Shown: in pieces, positions 21,114 to 32,650 of the stretch
How the letters are laid out: each line of letters opens with the position of its first letter
Position numbering within the stretch: position 1 is the stretch's first letter
Origin: Erythrobacter oryzae
Lineage (GTDB): Bacteria; Pseudomonadota; Alphaproteobacteria; Sphingomonadales; Sphingomonadaceae
Direction of reading: 5' to 3'
DNA: 64,000 nt
NCBI RefSeq assembly: GCF_030271515.1
Contig: NZ_JASCXI010000001.1
Location: 1 to 64,000, forward strand
Notes under the pieces: generated by a model
Database searches by the model: none
Told to the model about the DNA's origin: nothing
Seen by the model: only the letters and a program-made list of their open reading frames with translations
Translations under genes and position numbers: made by a program

Positions 21114-22108
21114 ACCGCGCGAGCTTAGTCTTCGCCGCGCTGCTGGCGGTGCTGCTGCCGCTCTCGCTGCTGGCGGGCCGCGTGTGGATTTCGCCCTTCG
21201 GCGATGGCCCGCACAACGCTGCGCTGATCCTCGCCGAGCTGCGCCTGCCGCGCGCGGTGCTGGCGGTGGTGATCGGCGCAGGGCTCGGGGCGGGGGGCGC
21301 AGCGATGCAGGGCTATCTGCGCAATCCGCTCGCCGACCCCGGCCTCTTCGGGATCGCGCCGATGGCCGCGCTGGGCGCGGTGGCGAGTTTCTGGCTGGCC
21401 CCGCTGCTCCCGCCCGCCGTCGCCGCTTGGAGCCTACCCGTCATGGCGCTCGGCGGGGCGGCGCTCGGCATGGCGGGGCTTGCGCTGATCGCGGGACGCA
21501 CCGCGTCTGACGGTGCCGAGGGCGCGGGCGGCGGAATCGCGCTCTTCACCCTCGCCGGGCTGATGCTGGCGAGCCTCGCGGGCGCGCTGACCGCGCTCGC
21601 CATCACCCTCGCGCCCAATGCCTTCGCGCTCTCCGAGATCGTGCTGTGGCTCAACGGCGCGCTCACCGACCGTTCGTGGCGCGAGGTCTGGATCGCCGCG
21701 CCGCTGACCCTCGCAGGCATCGGCGTGCTGGCGCTGGCGGCGCGGAGCCTCGACGCGCTGACGCTGGGCGAGGCGGCAGCGCGCTCGCTCGGGGTGGAGC
21801 CGCGGCGGTTGCTGGTGCTGCTGGTGATCGGGATCGGGCTGACGGTGGGCGCAGGCGTGGCGGTGGCGGGGATCATCGGCTTCGTCGGCCTTGTCGTGCC
21901 CCATCTGGTGCGCCCGCTGACCGACCGGCTGCCTTCGAGCCTGCTGCTGCCCTCCGCGCTGGCGGGCGCCTGTCTGGTGCTCGCGGCGGACAGCATTGTC
22001 CGTATTCTGCCGCTGGTGACCGAACTCAGGCTCGGCATCGCGCTTTCGCTGATCGGGGCGCCGTTCTTCGGCTGGCTGCTGGTTCAGATGCGGCGGGGGC
22101 GGCTATGA
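21110..22108 (+). CDS. FecCD-family ABC permease (BtuC-like)
   Basis: 332 residues, about nine or ten membrane segments. Hallmarks of the FecCD/BtuC family are LRLPRAVLAVVIGAGLGAGGAAMQGYLRNPLADPGLFGI and the C-terminal GIIGFVGLVVPHLVRPL coupling region. It forms the transmembrane channel for B12, haem or siderophore uptake with its ATPase partner. Its ATG overlaps the preceding stop by four bases, and its own stop overlaps the ATPase start the same way. Confidence 0.93.
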   Translation: MNRASLVFAALLAVLLPLSLLAGRVWISPFGDGPHNAALILAELRLPRAVLAVVIGAGLGAGGAAMQGYLRNPLADPGLFGIAPMAALGAVASFWLAPLLPPAVAAWSLPVMALGGAALGMAGLALIAGRTASDGAEGAGGGIALFTLAGLMLASLAGALTALAITLAPNAFALSEIVLWLNGALTDRSWREVWIAAPLTLAGIGVLALAARSLDALTLGEAAARSLGVEPRRLLVLLVIGIGLTVGAGVAVAGIIGFVGLVVPHLVRPLTDRLPSSLLLPSALAGACLVLAADSIVRILPLVTELRLGIALSLIGAPFFGWLLVQMRRGRL

Positions 22109-22848
22109 CCTTGGCGGCGGAGAACCTGAATCTGACCCGCGGCGGTCGGAGCGTGGTCGAGGGCCTCACCGCCGCGCTTGCCCCGGGCAAGATCACCGCC
22201 ATCGTCGGCCCCAACGGCGCGGGCAAGTCCTCGCTGCTGCTGGCGTTGGCGGGCCTGCTCGAGCCTTCAGGCGGAGCGGTGACGCTGGACGGCACCCCGC
22301 TCGCCGCGCTTACCCCGCGAGGGCGCGCGCAAGCCATCGGCTACCTGCCGCAAAGCCCCGACATCGCCTGGGACGTGAGCGTCGAGAGCCTCGTCGCGCT
22401 CGGCCGCCTGCCGTGGCGCGATCGGGGGACAGCCGCAATCGAAGCCGCCTTGGCCGCGCTCGACCTCGAAACCCTGCGCACCCGCCCCGTCAGCCGCCTC
22501 TCCGGCGGCGAGCGGGCGCGGGTGCTGCTGGCGCGGGTGCTGGCCGGGAACCCTCGCTGGATCCTCGCCGACGAGCCGCTCGCCGCGCTCGACCTCGCGC
22601 ACCAGCTGGCGCTGATCGCCCATCTCAAGGCCTGCGCGCGCGCCGGGCAGGGGGTGGCCATCGTGCTCCACGATCTCGCGCTGGCGATGAACCACGCCGA
22701 TCACGTGCTGGTGCTCCACGAGGGGCGGCTGGCGCAAGAAGGGCCCCCCGCCGACGCGCTTGCTGGAGAGGTCATCGCGCGCGTGTGGGGGGTGAGCGCG
22801 CAATGGCTGGGCGAGCCGGGGCGGCGGGGGCTAGTTTCGGGCGCTTGA
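22105..22848 (+). CDS. ABC transporter ATP-binding protein (BtuD-like)
   Basis: 247 residues. Walker A is GPNGAGKSS near residue 37, the signature LSGGERARVLLARVL near residue 133, Walker B WILADEPLAALD, and the switch His in IVLHDLALAMNHAD. The order and the AxIGYLPQSP segment are typical of FecE/BtuD/HmuV ATPases. Third gene of the importer operon, translationally coupled. Confidence 0.93.
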   Translation: MTLAAENLNLTRGGRSVVEGLTAALAPGKITAIVGPNGAGKSSLLLALAGLLEPSGGAVTLDGTPLAALTPRGRAQAIGYLPQSPDIAWDVSVESLVALGRLPWRDRGTAAIEAALAALDLETLRTRPVSRLSGGERARVLLARVLAGNPRWILADEPLAALDLAHQLALIAHLKACARAGQGVAIVLHDLALAMNHADHVLVLHEGRLAQEGPPADALAGEVIARVWGVSAQWLGEPGRRGLVSGA

Positions 22849-23241
22849 GGCTTCGATGCGGCGGGGAAGCCCTTGGGGTAGCTCCGCCCGCCGGTGTTCG
22901 GCCTGCCGCTGCACACCCGCAGAAGGGGCCAGGTTGCGACCCTCGAAGGGACCCGGCCAGCTCTGCGGGGAGGACTTTTATCTGACACAATATCGGCCCG
23001 TTGACGCCTTCAGATTTTCTGTAGGGGCGCGCGATTCCGGGTCAAAACCTTGGAAAACAGCCGTTTTGCGCTCGCCCCATGCGCGTTTGGCAAAGCTTGC
23101 CTGAACCCAGGCCGCGCCCGATTTTCCGTACCGACCCACGTATGTTTGCCTATTGCCGCCTTTCGTCCTAGCCTTGGCTCCGGCCTTGCCGCGGGGGAGG
23201 GGGCGACAGCTCCCGCGCGGGGACAAGCGTGGGGGTTCGGC
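22849..23241. other. 393-base gap before the TIR gene
   Basis: No convincing gene or tRNA. The first 130 bases are GC-rich with short inverted segments; the middle is A/T-richer (ATTTTCTG, GGAAAACAGCCGTTTTGCGC) and probably holds the promoter of the TIR gene. I looked for a cobalamin riboswitch (B12 box) and did not find one. Confidence 0.4.
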
Positions 23242-25296
23242 ATGAGCGATCCGGGGGGCACGTTCCGCTACAAGGCGTTCATCAGCTACAGCTGGGCCGA
23301 TGCCAAGTGGGGCAAGTGGCTCCAGCACGGACTCGAAACCTACCGCACCCCGCGCGCGCTGGTGGGCGAGGAACGCGCGCTCGGCCCGGTGCCTGCGCGG
23401 CTCCACCCGTTGTTCAAGGACCGCGAGGAGGAGGCCGCAGGCAGCAGCATCGGCGCGGCGGTCGAGGCGGCGCTGGCGTCGAGCGAGTTCCTGATCGTGA
23501 TCTGCTCGGCCACCTCGGCCAAGTCCAAGTGGGTCAACCGCGAGATCGCCTGGTTCAAGGCGCACCGCGACCCTGCGAAAGTGCTCGCGCTGATCGTCGG
23601 CGGCGAGCCGGGCGATCCCGACAACGAATGCTTCCCGAGGGCGCTGACCCATCTGGTCGATGCCGAGGGCAATGTCACCGACACGCCGCTCGACACCCCG
23701 CTCGCCGCGGATGCGCGCGAGAGCGGAGACGGCAAGCGCATCGCGCGATTGAAGCTCGCCGCGGCGATGCTCGGCGTCGGCCTCGACGAGCTGGTCCGCC
23801 GCGACGAGCGCCGCCGCACGCTTCGCACCCGCGCGGTGGTGGCGGCCTCGCTCAGCCTCACGGCCGTGATGGCGACGCTGACCTGGTTCGCAGTCGAAGC
23901 GCGCAAGGAGGCCGAGTTCCAGCGCAACCAGGCCGACGGCCTCGTCGAATTCATGCTCACCGACCTGCGCGCCAAGCTCGAACCGGTGGGACGGCTCGAC
24001 GCGCTCGACGTGGTCGGCACGCGGGCGCTCGATTACTACGCCAAGCAGAAGCTCGCCGATCTCGACGCCGATGCGCTGGGCCGCCGCGCGCGGGCGCTGC
24101 TGCTGGTGGGCGAGCTTTCCAACCTGCGCGGCGACAGCGGCGAGGCGTTGAAAGCCTTCACCGAAGCCGCCGCCTCGACCGCCGAGCAGCTCGCCCGCGA
24201 TCCCGACAACCCGCAGCGGATTTACGACCACGCGCAGAGCGTGTTCTGGGTCGGCTACATCGCCTATAACCGCGGCGAGCTGAAGAATGCCGAGGCGCAA
24301 TACCGCGAATACAAGCGCCTCGCCGACGCGCTGCTGGCGATCGATCCGAAGAACCCCGAATGGCAGATGGAGAGCAGCTACGCCGAGAGCAATCTCGGGG
24401 TGATGTTTGACGCACAGGGTCGCATCGCCGAGGCGGAGCCGGCATTTGCCAATTCGCTCAGGATGGCCGAGGCGAGCGCCAAGGGCCGCGCCTTCGATGC
24501 CGACCGGCAGGTCGAGATCGGCAATGCGGCGAACTGGCTCGGCGTCGCCAAGGAGAAGCTCGGCAAGCTCGCCGAGGCGCGCGCGCTGCATGCCCGCGAG
24601 ATCGCGATCTACGAGGAAGTGCTGCGCCGCGATCCGGCCAATGCCGTGGCTCAGAACCGGCTCGCCGTGGCGCTGCAATTTCTGGCGCGCGCGCAGCTGC
24701 AATCGGGCGAGATCGACGCGGCGCTGCGCTCCCACGACCGGGGAGTCGCGGTCAATGCCGCTCTGCGCCGGATCGAGCCGGACAATACCGAATGGCAGCA
24801 GACCGAGGTCGGCGGCCTGCTCGACAAGGCCACGACCCTGATCTACGCCAAGCGTCTCGCCGAAAGCCGGACGCTGCTGGAAAACGCCACCGCGCTACTC
24901 GGCCGCATGATTGCAAGAGACCCGGACAATGCCGAATGGTCGAAGGGGGTGCGTCACCGGCTGCTGGTCAGCCGCGCCCGGCTCGCGCTTGCCAGCGGGC
25001 AGGCGAGCGAAGGGCGCGGGCTGATCCGCGAGGCGATCGTGCTGACCGACAGAAACAGTCTCGATCGCATGGTCGCAGGCCTGCTTGCGGGCGAAATCGA
25101 GGCCCGGCTCGGAGCGAGCCAGGCCGCGCAGGCCCTGTGGGCCGATGCGCTCGCCGGCGCACCCGCATTTGCCGCTGCCGATGACGAGCGGTTCGTGCTG
25201 CTCAAGCGGCTGGGCCGGGGGGGCGAGGCATCGCAACTGGCCGCAGCGCTCGACAGGCGGGGCTATCGCCACCCCGCCTATCTGCGCGAAAAATAG
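23242..25296 (+). CDS. TIR-domain transmembrane protein with TPR repeats
   Basis: 684 residues. TIR domain at about 8-150: YKAFISYSWADAKWGKWLQ, a DREE loop, and KSKWVNREIAWFK, where WVNRE fits the WxxxE pattern around the catalytic Glu of NAD+-cleaving TIR domains. One membrane helix at about 198-218 (TRAVVAASLSLTAVMATLTWFAV). Then NQADGLVEFMLTDLRAKLEPVGRLDALD, a segment found in TPR proteins fused to cyclases or kinases, followed by about eight TPR-like helical repeats to the C-terminus. The TIR side would face the cytoplasm. Start chosen at MSDPGG with a GGGGG box 8 bases upstream; the open frame extends 64 codons more. Possible signalling or defence sensor. Confidence 0.88.
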   Translation: MSDPGGTFRYKAFISYSWADAKWGKWLQHGLETYRTPRALVGEERALGPVPARLHPLFKDREEEAAGSSIGAAVEAALASSEFLIVICSATSAKSKWVNREIAWFKAHRDPAKVLALIVGGEPGDPDNECFPRALTHLVDAEGNVTDTPLDTPLAADARESGDGKRIARLKLAAAMLGVGLDELVRRDERRRTLRTRAVVAASLSLTAVMATLTWFAVEARKEAEFQRNQADGLVEFMLTDLRAKLEPVGRLDALDVVGTRALDYYAKQKLADLDADALGRRARALLLVGELSNLRGDSGEALKAFTEAAASTAEQLARDPDNPQRIYDHAQSVFWVGYIAYNRGELKNAEAQYREYKRLADALLAIDPKNPEWQMESSYAESNLGVMFDAQGRIAEAEPAFANSLRMAEASAKGRAFDADRQVEIGNAANWLGVAKEKLGKLAEARALHAREIAIYEEVLRRDPANAVAQNRLAVALQFLARAQLQSGEIDAALRSHDRGVAVNAALRRIEPDNTEWQQTEVGGLLDKATTLIYAKRLAESRTLLENATALLGRMIARDPDNAEWSKGVRHRLLVSRARLALASGQASEGRGLIREAIVLTDRNSLDRMVAGLLAGEIEARLGASQAAQALWADALAGAPAFAAADDERFVLLKRLGRGGEASQLAAALDRRGYRHPAYLREK

Positions 25297-25329
25297 GGCC
25301 GCTTACGGCGCCATGACCTGCCGCCCCGG

Positions 25330-25914
25330 TCAGGATGAGGTGTTGGTGGTCTTGGTCGTGATGCGCGGATCGATGGTGATGTAGTAATTGTTGTAGGCCG
25401 GCAGGACCAGCGCGATGGCATAGGCATATTCCGGCGTGGCCTTGGGCGTGTCGTCGTTGATCCGCAACTGCATGTCGTTCAGCCGTTCGATGCGCATGCC
25501 GTCGATCGGGATCGGGATCTTGGTGGAATATTTGCCTGCCGCATCCGTGCCGCAAAACCACCCGAACCCGGTCTCGCCCTGACCCGACGATTCATCGACG
25601 AACGCCCAGCGTCCGGTCACCCGGTTTCCGTTCGGGTCGAAAAGCAGACTGGAGTCGAGATTGATCGTGATGTCGACATTGTCGGTGTATTCGGCGTTGA
25701 ACGGCATGTCGGTGAGGTTGATATCCCCGTGCTCATCCACGCGCCCCTCCATTCCCGTGGGGTGGCCAAGCGTCTGTTCGAACACGATGTTCGGCGCCTG
25801 GATTTCCAGACTCGGCGTGACTTGGACGAATGTGAGCTTGGGCCTGCACGTCAGGACGATGGACCGGTCCTTCGTCGTGCTGGCAGCTTGCGCAAAAAGT
25901 ATGTCAGAGTTCAT
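25330..25914 (-). CDS. Unknown protein, tandem paralogue A
   Basis: 194 residues from MNSDILFAQ; GGGGGAG lies about 5 bases before the ATG. No signal peptide. Not a family I recognise. It looks all-beta: alternating hydrophobic stretches such as NVDITINLDSSLLF and TGRWAFVDESSGQGETGFGWFCGTDA, then EYAYAIALVLPAYNNYYITIDPRITTKTTNTSS at the end (cited here in parts). The last 40 residues are nearly identical to the next gene. Convergent with the TIR-TPR gene, 33 bases from its end. Confidence 0.75.
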   Translation of the reverse strand: MNSDILFAQAASTTKDRSIVLTCRPKLTFVQVTPSLEIQAPNIVFEQTLGHPTGMEGRVDEHGDINLTDMPFNAEYTDNVDITINLDSSLLFDPNGNRVTGRWAFVDESSGQGETGFGWFCGTDAAGKYSTKIPIPIDGMRIERLNDMQLRINDDTPKATPEYAYAIALVLPAYNNYYITIDPRITTKTTNTSS

Positions 25915-26086
25915 TGCTTCTCCCCCGTCCCTTGTTGCCATTGGCTGCGTGGCCTCGCCCGCAAGGGCTCCCGGGCGGGCCGCGCATCATTGCCGGGGGC
26001 CCCTGCGGGGGCGGATGCCGGGACGGTTGTGCCCGGCACCCCCTGCGCCACGGACCATCGCGATCCTCAGCCGCCGCGTGTCGCGC

Positions 26087-26671
26087 TCAGCACGAGGACT
26101 TATCGTTCAACATGAAGGACGAGGTATTGGTCGTCTTCGTCGTGATCCGCGGGTCGATCGTCATGTAGTAATTGCTGTAGCCCGGCAGGACGAGGCCCAT
26201 CGCATAGGCGTAGGCTGGCGCGTTGTCGGGAGTGTCGTCGTCGATCACCAGTTCGGTGTCGCTCACCCGCACGAAGCTCATGTCGGGGATCGTGATCGGC
26301 ACCGAGGCGCTGTAATTGCCGTTGGCGTCGGTGCCGCAGAACCAGCCGTAGCCGGTGACCGGGCCGCTGCCCGAGAACTCGTCCGGCAGCGCCCAGCGCC
26401 CCGCGACCGGCTGGCTGCCGTCCTGCGTCACCATCCGGCTGGTATCGAGCATGATCGTGATGTCGATATTGTCGTTGTAGGCCGGGTCATTGGGCATGGC
26501 GGTGAGATCGATGCTGCCGTCGCTGCCGATCCGCCCGTTCATGGCGGCGGGCACGCCATTGGTCTGCGTGAAGGCAATCGTCGCCCCGATCGAGCCGTCG
26601 GCGTTCCACACCAGCGTCGGCGTGCAGAGCATGGTGATCTGGCGATCCATCGTGTCGGTATCAGTGGTCAT
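26087..26671 (-). CDS. Unknown protein, tandem paralogue B
   Basis: 194 residues, same length as its neighbour. Shared landmarks in the same order: a DGSIDLTAMPxxxxYNDNIDITI block, AGRWALPDEFSG..., GYGWFCGTDANGNYS, AYAYAMGLVLPGYSNYY and TIDPRITTKTTNTSS, after which this copy has an extra FMLNDKSSC. The region upstream of both starts is also alike (CCCGCAAGGG...CCCGGGC), so the whole unit of about 760 bp was duplicated. No known domain is recognised; a beta-sandwich is likely. Confidence 0.75.
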   Translation of the reverse strand: MTTDTDTMDRQITMLCTPTLVWNADGSIGATIAFTQTNGVPAAMNGRIGSDGSIDLTAMPNDPAYNDNIDITIMLDTSRMVTQDGSQPVAGRWALPDEFSGSGPVTGYGWFCGTDANGNYSASVPITIPDMSFVRVSDTELVIDDDTPDNAPAYAYAMGLVLPGYSNYYMTIDPRITTKTTNTSSFMLNDKSSC

Positions 26672-27090
26672 GGCTTTTCCCCCACCCTTGCGTGCGACTG
26701 ACGGCGCATGGCGGCCCGCAAGGGTTTCCCGGGCCTGCCGCGCGATGCACTTGCAATCCCTCTGCCGGGTGGGAGTCTTGTCGATTCTGCCGGACGCTCC
26801 CCGCGCACCGGTCCCCCGCGGCGCATGCCCTTCGCTGTGATCCCGTCGATGGGCAGCGGGGAAAATGCGCCTTTTGCAACTCTTTGTAAATCACGTTTGC
26901 GCCCGCGTGCCGGGGTGTGCGGGGGAGGCGAGAGCAAAATTCCGACAGTCTCGCCATCATTCTGCCGCGCAATGCGCAGTTTATGGGGCTGAATTCACCT
27001 CACCCTCGACGTTTGTCGTAAATCAGCAAGCTGATGCGCGCAGGGAACTATAGGTTATCACGAGTTGGGCATTGGGAGGGGGTCGCTGAA
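26672..27090. other. 419-base gap between paralogue B and the GH19 gene
   Basis: No gene recognised. The first 150 bases repeat the upstream region of paralogue A. The right-hand part is A/T-richer (TTTGTAAATCACG, GTCGTAAATCAGCAAG) and likely carries divergent promoters for paralogue B and the GH19 gene. Confidence 0.4.
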
Positions 27091-27699
27091 ATGGCTGGGA
27101 TCAATCGCAAGTTTTTTTTCGATTTTGCGCGCCTGCATCTGTTCGGCGGCAGTCTGACCCAGAAGCAGGTTGAGGGGCTGCTGGCCATCCTCGATTACTG
27201 GGAAAGCAAGCATGCCGGCGATGATGACCGCAAGCTCGCCTATCTGCTGGGCACGGCCTATCACGAGACCGACAAGAAGATGCAGCCGATCCACGAATAT
27301 GGCAGCACGGCCTATTTCAACCGCCGCTACGGGCCCGAGGGGCAGAACCCGGGGCTGGCCCGCTCGCTCGGCAATACCCAGGTCGGCGACGGCGCGCGCT
27401 ATGCTGGGCGCGGCTTTGTGCAGCTGACGGGCCGGCGCAACTATGCCGACTGGAGCACGCGGCTGGGGCAGGACCTTGTCGGCAACCCCGATCTCGCGCT
27501 CGATGCGGCGGTGGCGACCCGGATTCTGGTCGAAGGCTCGCTGCTGGGCACCTTCACCGGCCGGAAGCTCGGTCGATACTTCGATGGCGATCTGGCGGAC
27601 TGGCGCAACGCGCGGCGAGTGATCAACGGGCTGGACCGGGCCGATCTGATCGCGGGCCATGCGCGCAGCTTCTACGCCGCCATCAGCTACACTGTCTGA
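27091..27699 (+). CDS. GH19 chitinase/endolysin-like enzyme, no signal peptide
   Basis: 202 residues. GH19 features: the catalytic Glu in LLGTAYHETDKKMQPI near residue 69, the substrate-cleft segment YAGRGFVQLTGRRNYADWS near residue 115, and NARRVINGLDRADLI near residue 180. GH19 enzymes cleave chitin or, in phage-type members, peptidoglycan. There is no signal peptide, so export would need a holin or dedicated system. ATG at MAGINRKFFF; an in-frame start lies 19 codons upstream but has no better ribosome site. Followed after 16 bases by an exported protein and a lipoprotein. Confidence 0.85.
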   Translation: MAGINRKFFFDFARLHLFGGSLTQKQVEGLLAILDYWESKHAGDDDRKLAYLLGTAYHETDKKMQPIHEYGSTAYFNRRYGPEGQNPGLARSLGNTQVGDGARYAGRGFVQLTGRRNYADWSTRLGQDLVGNPDLALDAAVATRILVEGSLLGTFTGRKLGRYFDGDLADWRNARRVINGLDRADLIAGHARSFYAAISYTV

Positions 27700-27715
27700 G
27701 ACGGAGAGAGCTGCA

Positions 27716-28090
27716 ATGCGTCATCTCGTCATTTCTCTCGCCGCCCTTGCCGTGCCTGCCGCAGCAGTCGCGGCAGGGCCGGGCGATTTCACCTGTGCCA
27801 ACCGCCAGGCGCAGATTTCCTGCAACGGTGCGGCGTGCGAGGTCGAAACGGCCAGCTTCACCCCCATGTCGGTCTCGCGCAGCGGCAACCGGCTGGAGGT
27901 TTGCGCCTACACGGGCTGCTGGTCGGGCCCGCTCGATCTGGTGCGAACGCGCGGCGATCTGGTGATCCTCCACGCGCGGCTGTCAGGAGGGCAGGGCACG
28001 GCGAGCGTGACCTACGACCGCCGCCAGAAGATCGCGACCATGCTGTGGGGCAATTTCGCCCAGGCGATGAGCTGCGGGGAGGCACCGTGA
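27716..28090 (+). CDS. Small exported Cys-containing protein
   Basis: 124 residues. Signal peptide to about AVAAGPG (residue 21), then a mature part of about 100 residues with five Cys (FTCANR, ISCNGAACEVE, VCAYTGCWSG) and one near the end (MSCGE), so probably disulphide-bonded in the periplasm. GGAGAGAG precedes the ATG. No known family recognised. The stop overlaps the next ATG by one base (TGATG). Confidence 0.7.
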   Translation: MRHLVISLAALAVPAAAVAAGPGDFTCANRQAQISCNGAACEVETASFTPMSVSRSGNRLEVCAYTGCWSGPLDLVRTRGDLVILHARLSGGQGTASVTYDRRQKIATMLWGNFAQAMSCGEAP

Positions 28091-28971
28091 TGCGCGGCTC
28101 GCCGTTCCTGCGCTGGGTTGCTCTGGGCCTTGCCGCGCTGGGGCTGCAAGGCTGCATGACGATCAGAGGCACACAGGATGCCGTGCCCGAGCTTCGCCCC
28201 ACCGAAGCGCTGGTGCCGATGACGACCGCCCTGACGCGCTTCGCAAGCAACGATGCCACGCTTCGCGGCGGCCTCAGCAAGCAGGATTATCGCGACATCG
28301 TCATCCGGGCCTATAGCCAGAAGATCGACGGGAAATATGCCGTGTTCGTCGACCAGCTCTATTCGGGCGATCGCGGCACGGCGCTTGGTTTCGATCTGTT
28401 GCAGCTTGGCCTTTCGGCGGCTACCGGACTGGTAAAGCAGGAAGCGGTGGAAGAGCTGTCGGCTGCCTCCACCGTCGCCGCAGGCGCGCGCGCCAGCATC
28501 GACAAGCGGCTGTTCTATGACCGGACCATTACCGCGCTGGTGGCCTCGATGGATGCCGAGCGGACACGGATCAAGGCCGACATCGCCCGCAAGCGCCGCC
28601 TGCCGGCAAACGAATATACGCTCAACGATGCCTTCGACGACCTCAATCTGCTGGTTGAAGCGGGCAGCCTCAACCGGGCATTCAGCAGCATCACCCGCAG
28701 TGCCGATGTGGCGCGCGAGCAGGCGCAGGCCCGGCTCGATGGCATCCCGGCGGCGTGCGAGGACATCAACGCGGATGATGGCGCGCTGATCCAGACCTTC
28801 CGGCAGTTCATCACCAAGGGTGAAGCCAACCTCCAGGCGGCAGCCAGTGCGATGGATATCCAGTTCGCTCCGGGGGACGATCGTACATCCGTGCTGCTGG
28901 ACGGGTTTGCCACGGATTATTGCGGCAATACGGCCAAACGCGCGCTGCTGGAATCCATCGGCGCAAACTGA
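28090..28971 (+). CDS. Lipoprotein, helical, unknown function
   Basis: 293 residues. Lipoprotein signal with lipobox LGLQGC (Cys near residue 22). The mature part is largely helical, with a short hydrophobic LGFDLLQLGLSAATGLVKQ segment and a charged coiled-coil-like region (DAERTRIKADIARKRR). Two Cys near AACEDI and DYCGN. Translationally coupled to the preceding exported protein; the role could be an envelope partner of the GH19 enzyme (a spanin-like or immunity role is only a guess). Confidence 0.7.
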   Translation: MRGSPFLRWVALGLAALGLQGCMTIRGTQDAVPELRPTEALVPMTTALTRFASNDATLRGGLSKQDYRDIVIRAYSQKIDGKYAVFVDQLYSGDRGTALGFDLLQLGLSAATGLVKQEAVEELSAASTVAAGARASIDKRLFYDRTITALVASMDAERTRIKADIARKRRLPANEYTLNDAFDDLNLLVEAGSLNRAFSSITRSADVAREQAQARLDGIPAACEDINADDGALIQTFRQFITKGEANLQAAASAMDIQFAPGDDRTSVLLDGFATDYCGNTAKRALLESIGAN

Positions 28972-29004
28972 TCCGTAGAGCCATCACAGCGAGGGGGCCG
29001 GGCA

Positions 29005-29295
29005 ATGGCGACAAAGGAACGCAAATACAAAGGCTCGCTCACGCTGGGCAAGCTCGAGACCGCTTGCGAGGCGGAAGAACAGGCCTATGGCACGATCATC
29101 AAGATCGAGGCCTTGGGCGGATGGTCGGTTGCGACCTATGACAACGCCGAATTCCCGCCCTTGCAGTCTCTGGCATTCGTGCCGAAGGCGGGCGGGATTC
29201 CCGCGCCTGCACCGGCGCATGCGACCTTCCTGTTCGACGGAACGGCCACGGCGCTGGGTGTCGAAATTCCGGTCTCGGTCTATCGCACCAGCTGA
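29005..29295 (+). CDS. Small hypothetical protein, 96 aa
   Basis: 96 residues, no signal peptide. MATKERKYKGSLTLGKLETA then a beta-rich part (GTIIKIEALGGWSVATYD, HATFLFDGTATALGVEIPVSVY). A GAGGGGGCCGGGC stretch precedes the ATG. Lies 33 bases after the lipoprotein gene and ends the cluster. Not recognised. Confidence 0.55.
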   Translation: MATKERKYKGSLTLGKLETACEAEEQAYGTIIKIEALGGWSVATYDNAEFPPLQSLAFVPKAGGIPAPAPAHATFLFDGTATALGVEIPVSVYRTS

Positions 29296-29466
29296 TCGTT
29301 TGCGCCCGGCCCGGCGGGGCTGACCGACGCGTGATCAAGCGCAGGGATCGGGCGCGGTGAGTGGCTGTGCCCGGATTGGCGGGCACCAATCGGACGATCG
29401 CCCGTTGCATACGCGCGTGCCTGTCTCCATCTGGGGATGAGCGCCGCGCCGCCTCTCCGCGCCCCC

Positions 29467-29495
29467 TTGACCCACGCGAACATCTCCGGAACAAA
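29467..29495 (+). promoter_or_regulatory. uvrA promoter with LexA (SOS) box
   Basis: GAAC-ATCTCCG-GAAC at 29478-29492 fits the alphaproteobacterial LexA operator (direct repeat GTTC-N7-GTTC read on the other strand). It overlaps a -35-like TTGACC (29467-29472), 17-base spacer and a weak -10 AACAAA (29490-29495). LexA bound here would block RNA polymerase. The -10 ends 8 bases before the uvrA ATG. Confidence 0.75.
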
Positions 29496-29503
29496 CCTCT
29501 TCC

Positions 29504-32410
<2,907 letters not shown>

Positions 32411-32416
32411 TCCAAG

Positions 32417-32452
32417 CCCCCCTCCCGCTTGCGGGAGGGGCTGGGGGTGGGC
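32417..32452. repeat. REP-type palindrome downstream of uvrA
   Basis: CCCCTCCCGC (32419-32428), TT, GCGGGAGGGG (32431-32440), followed by the tail CTGGGGGTGGGC. The same element with the same tail appears twice near 34.8 kb. A second GC-rich element (CCCCCGCGAGGGGAGGGGG) follows to about 32515. Confidence 0.75.
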
Positions 32453-32650
32453 ACGAGGCGAACCATTCTCCCCCGCGAGGGGAGGGGGACCACCCAACGT
32501 GGTGGAGGGGACGGCGACCCTCGAGATCATATTGTGTTGCGGCGCATCAATTTTTCCGCGAAAAACATGGGTCTTGCGCCTTGTCGTACCTCAACATAGA
32601 ACTTCCGATATGACGACTAAAATACTTTTCGTCTTTCAGGGATTTTTAGC

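Noticed and set aside
22849-23241. Possible cobalamin riboswitch linked with the BtuFCD-like genes
   Set aside because: No B12 box or GCCACTG-type core found, and it lies downstream of the operon; 20130-20267 also lacks one.
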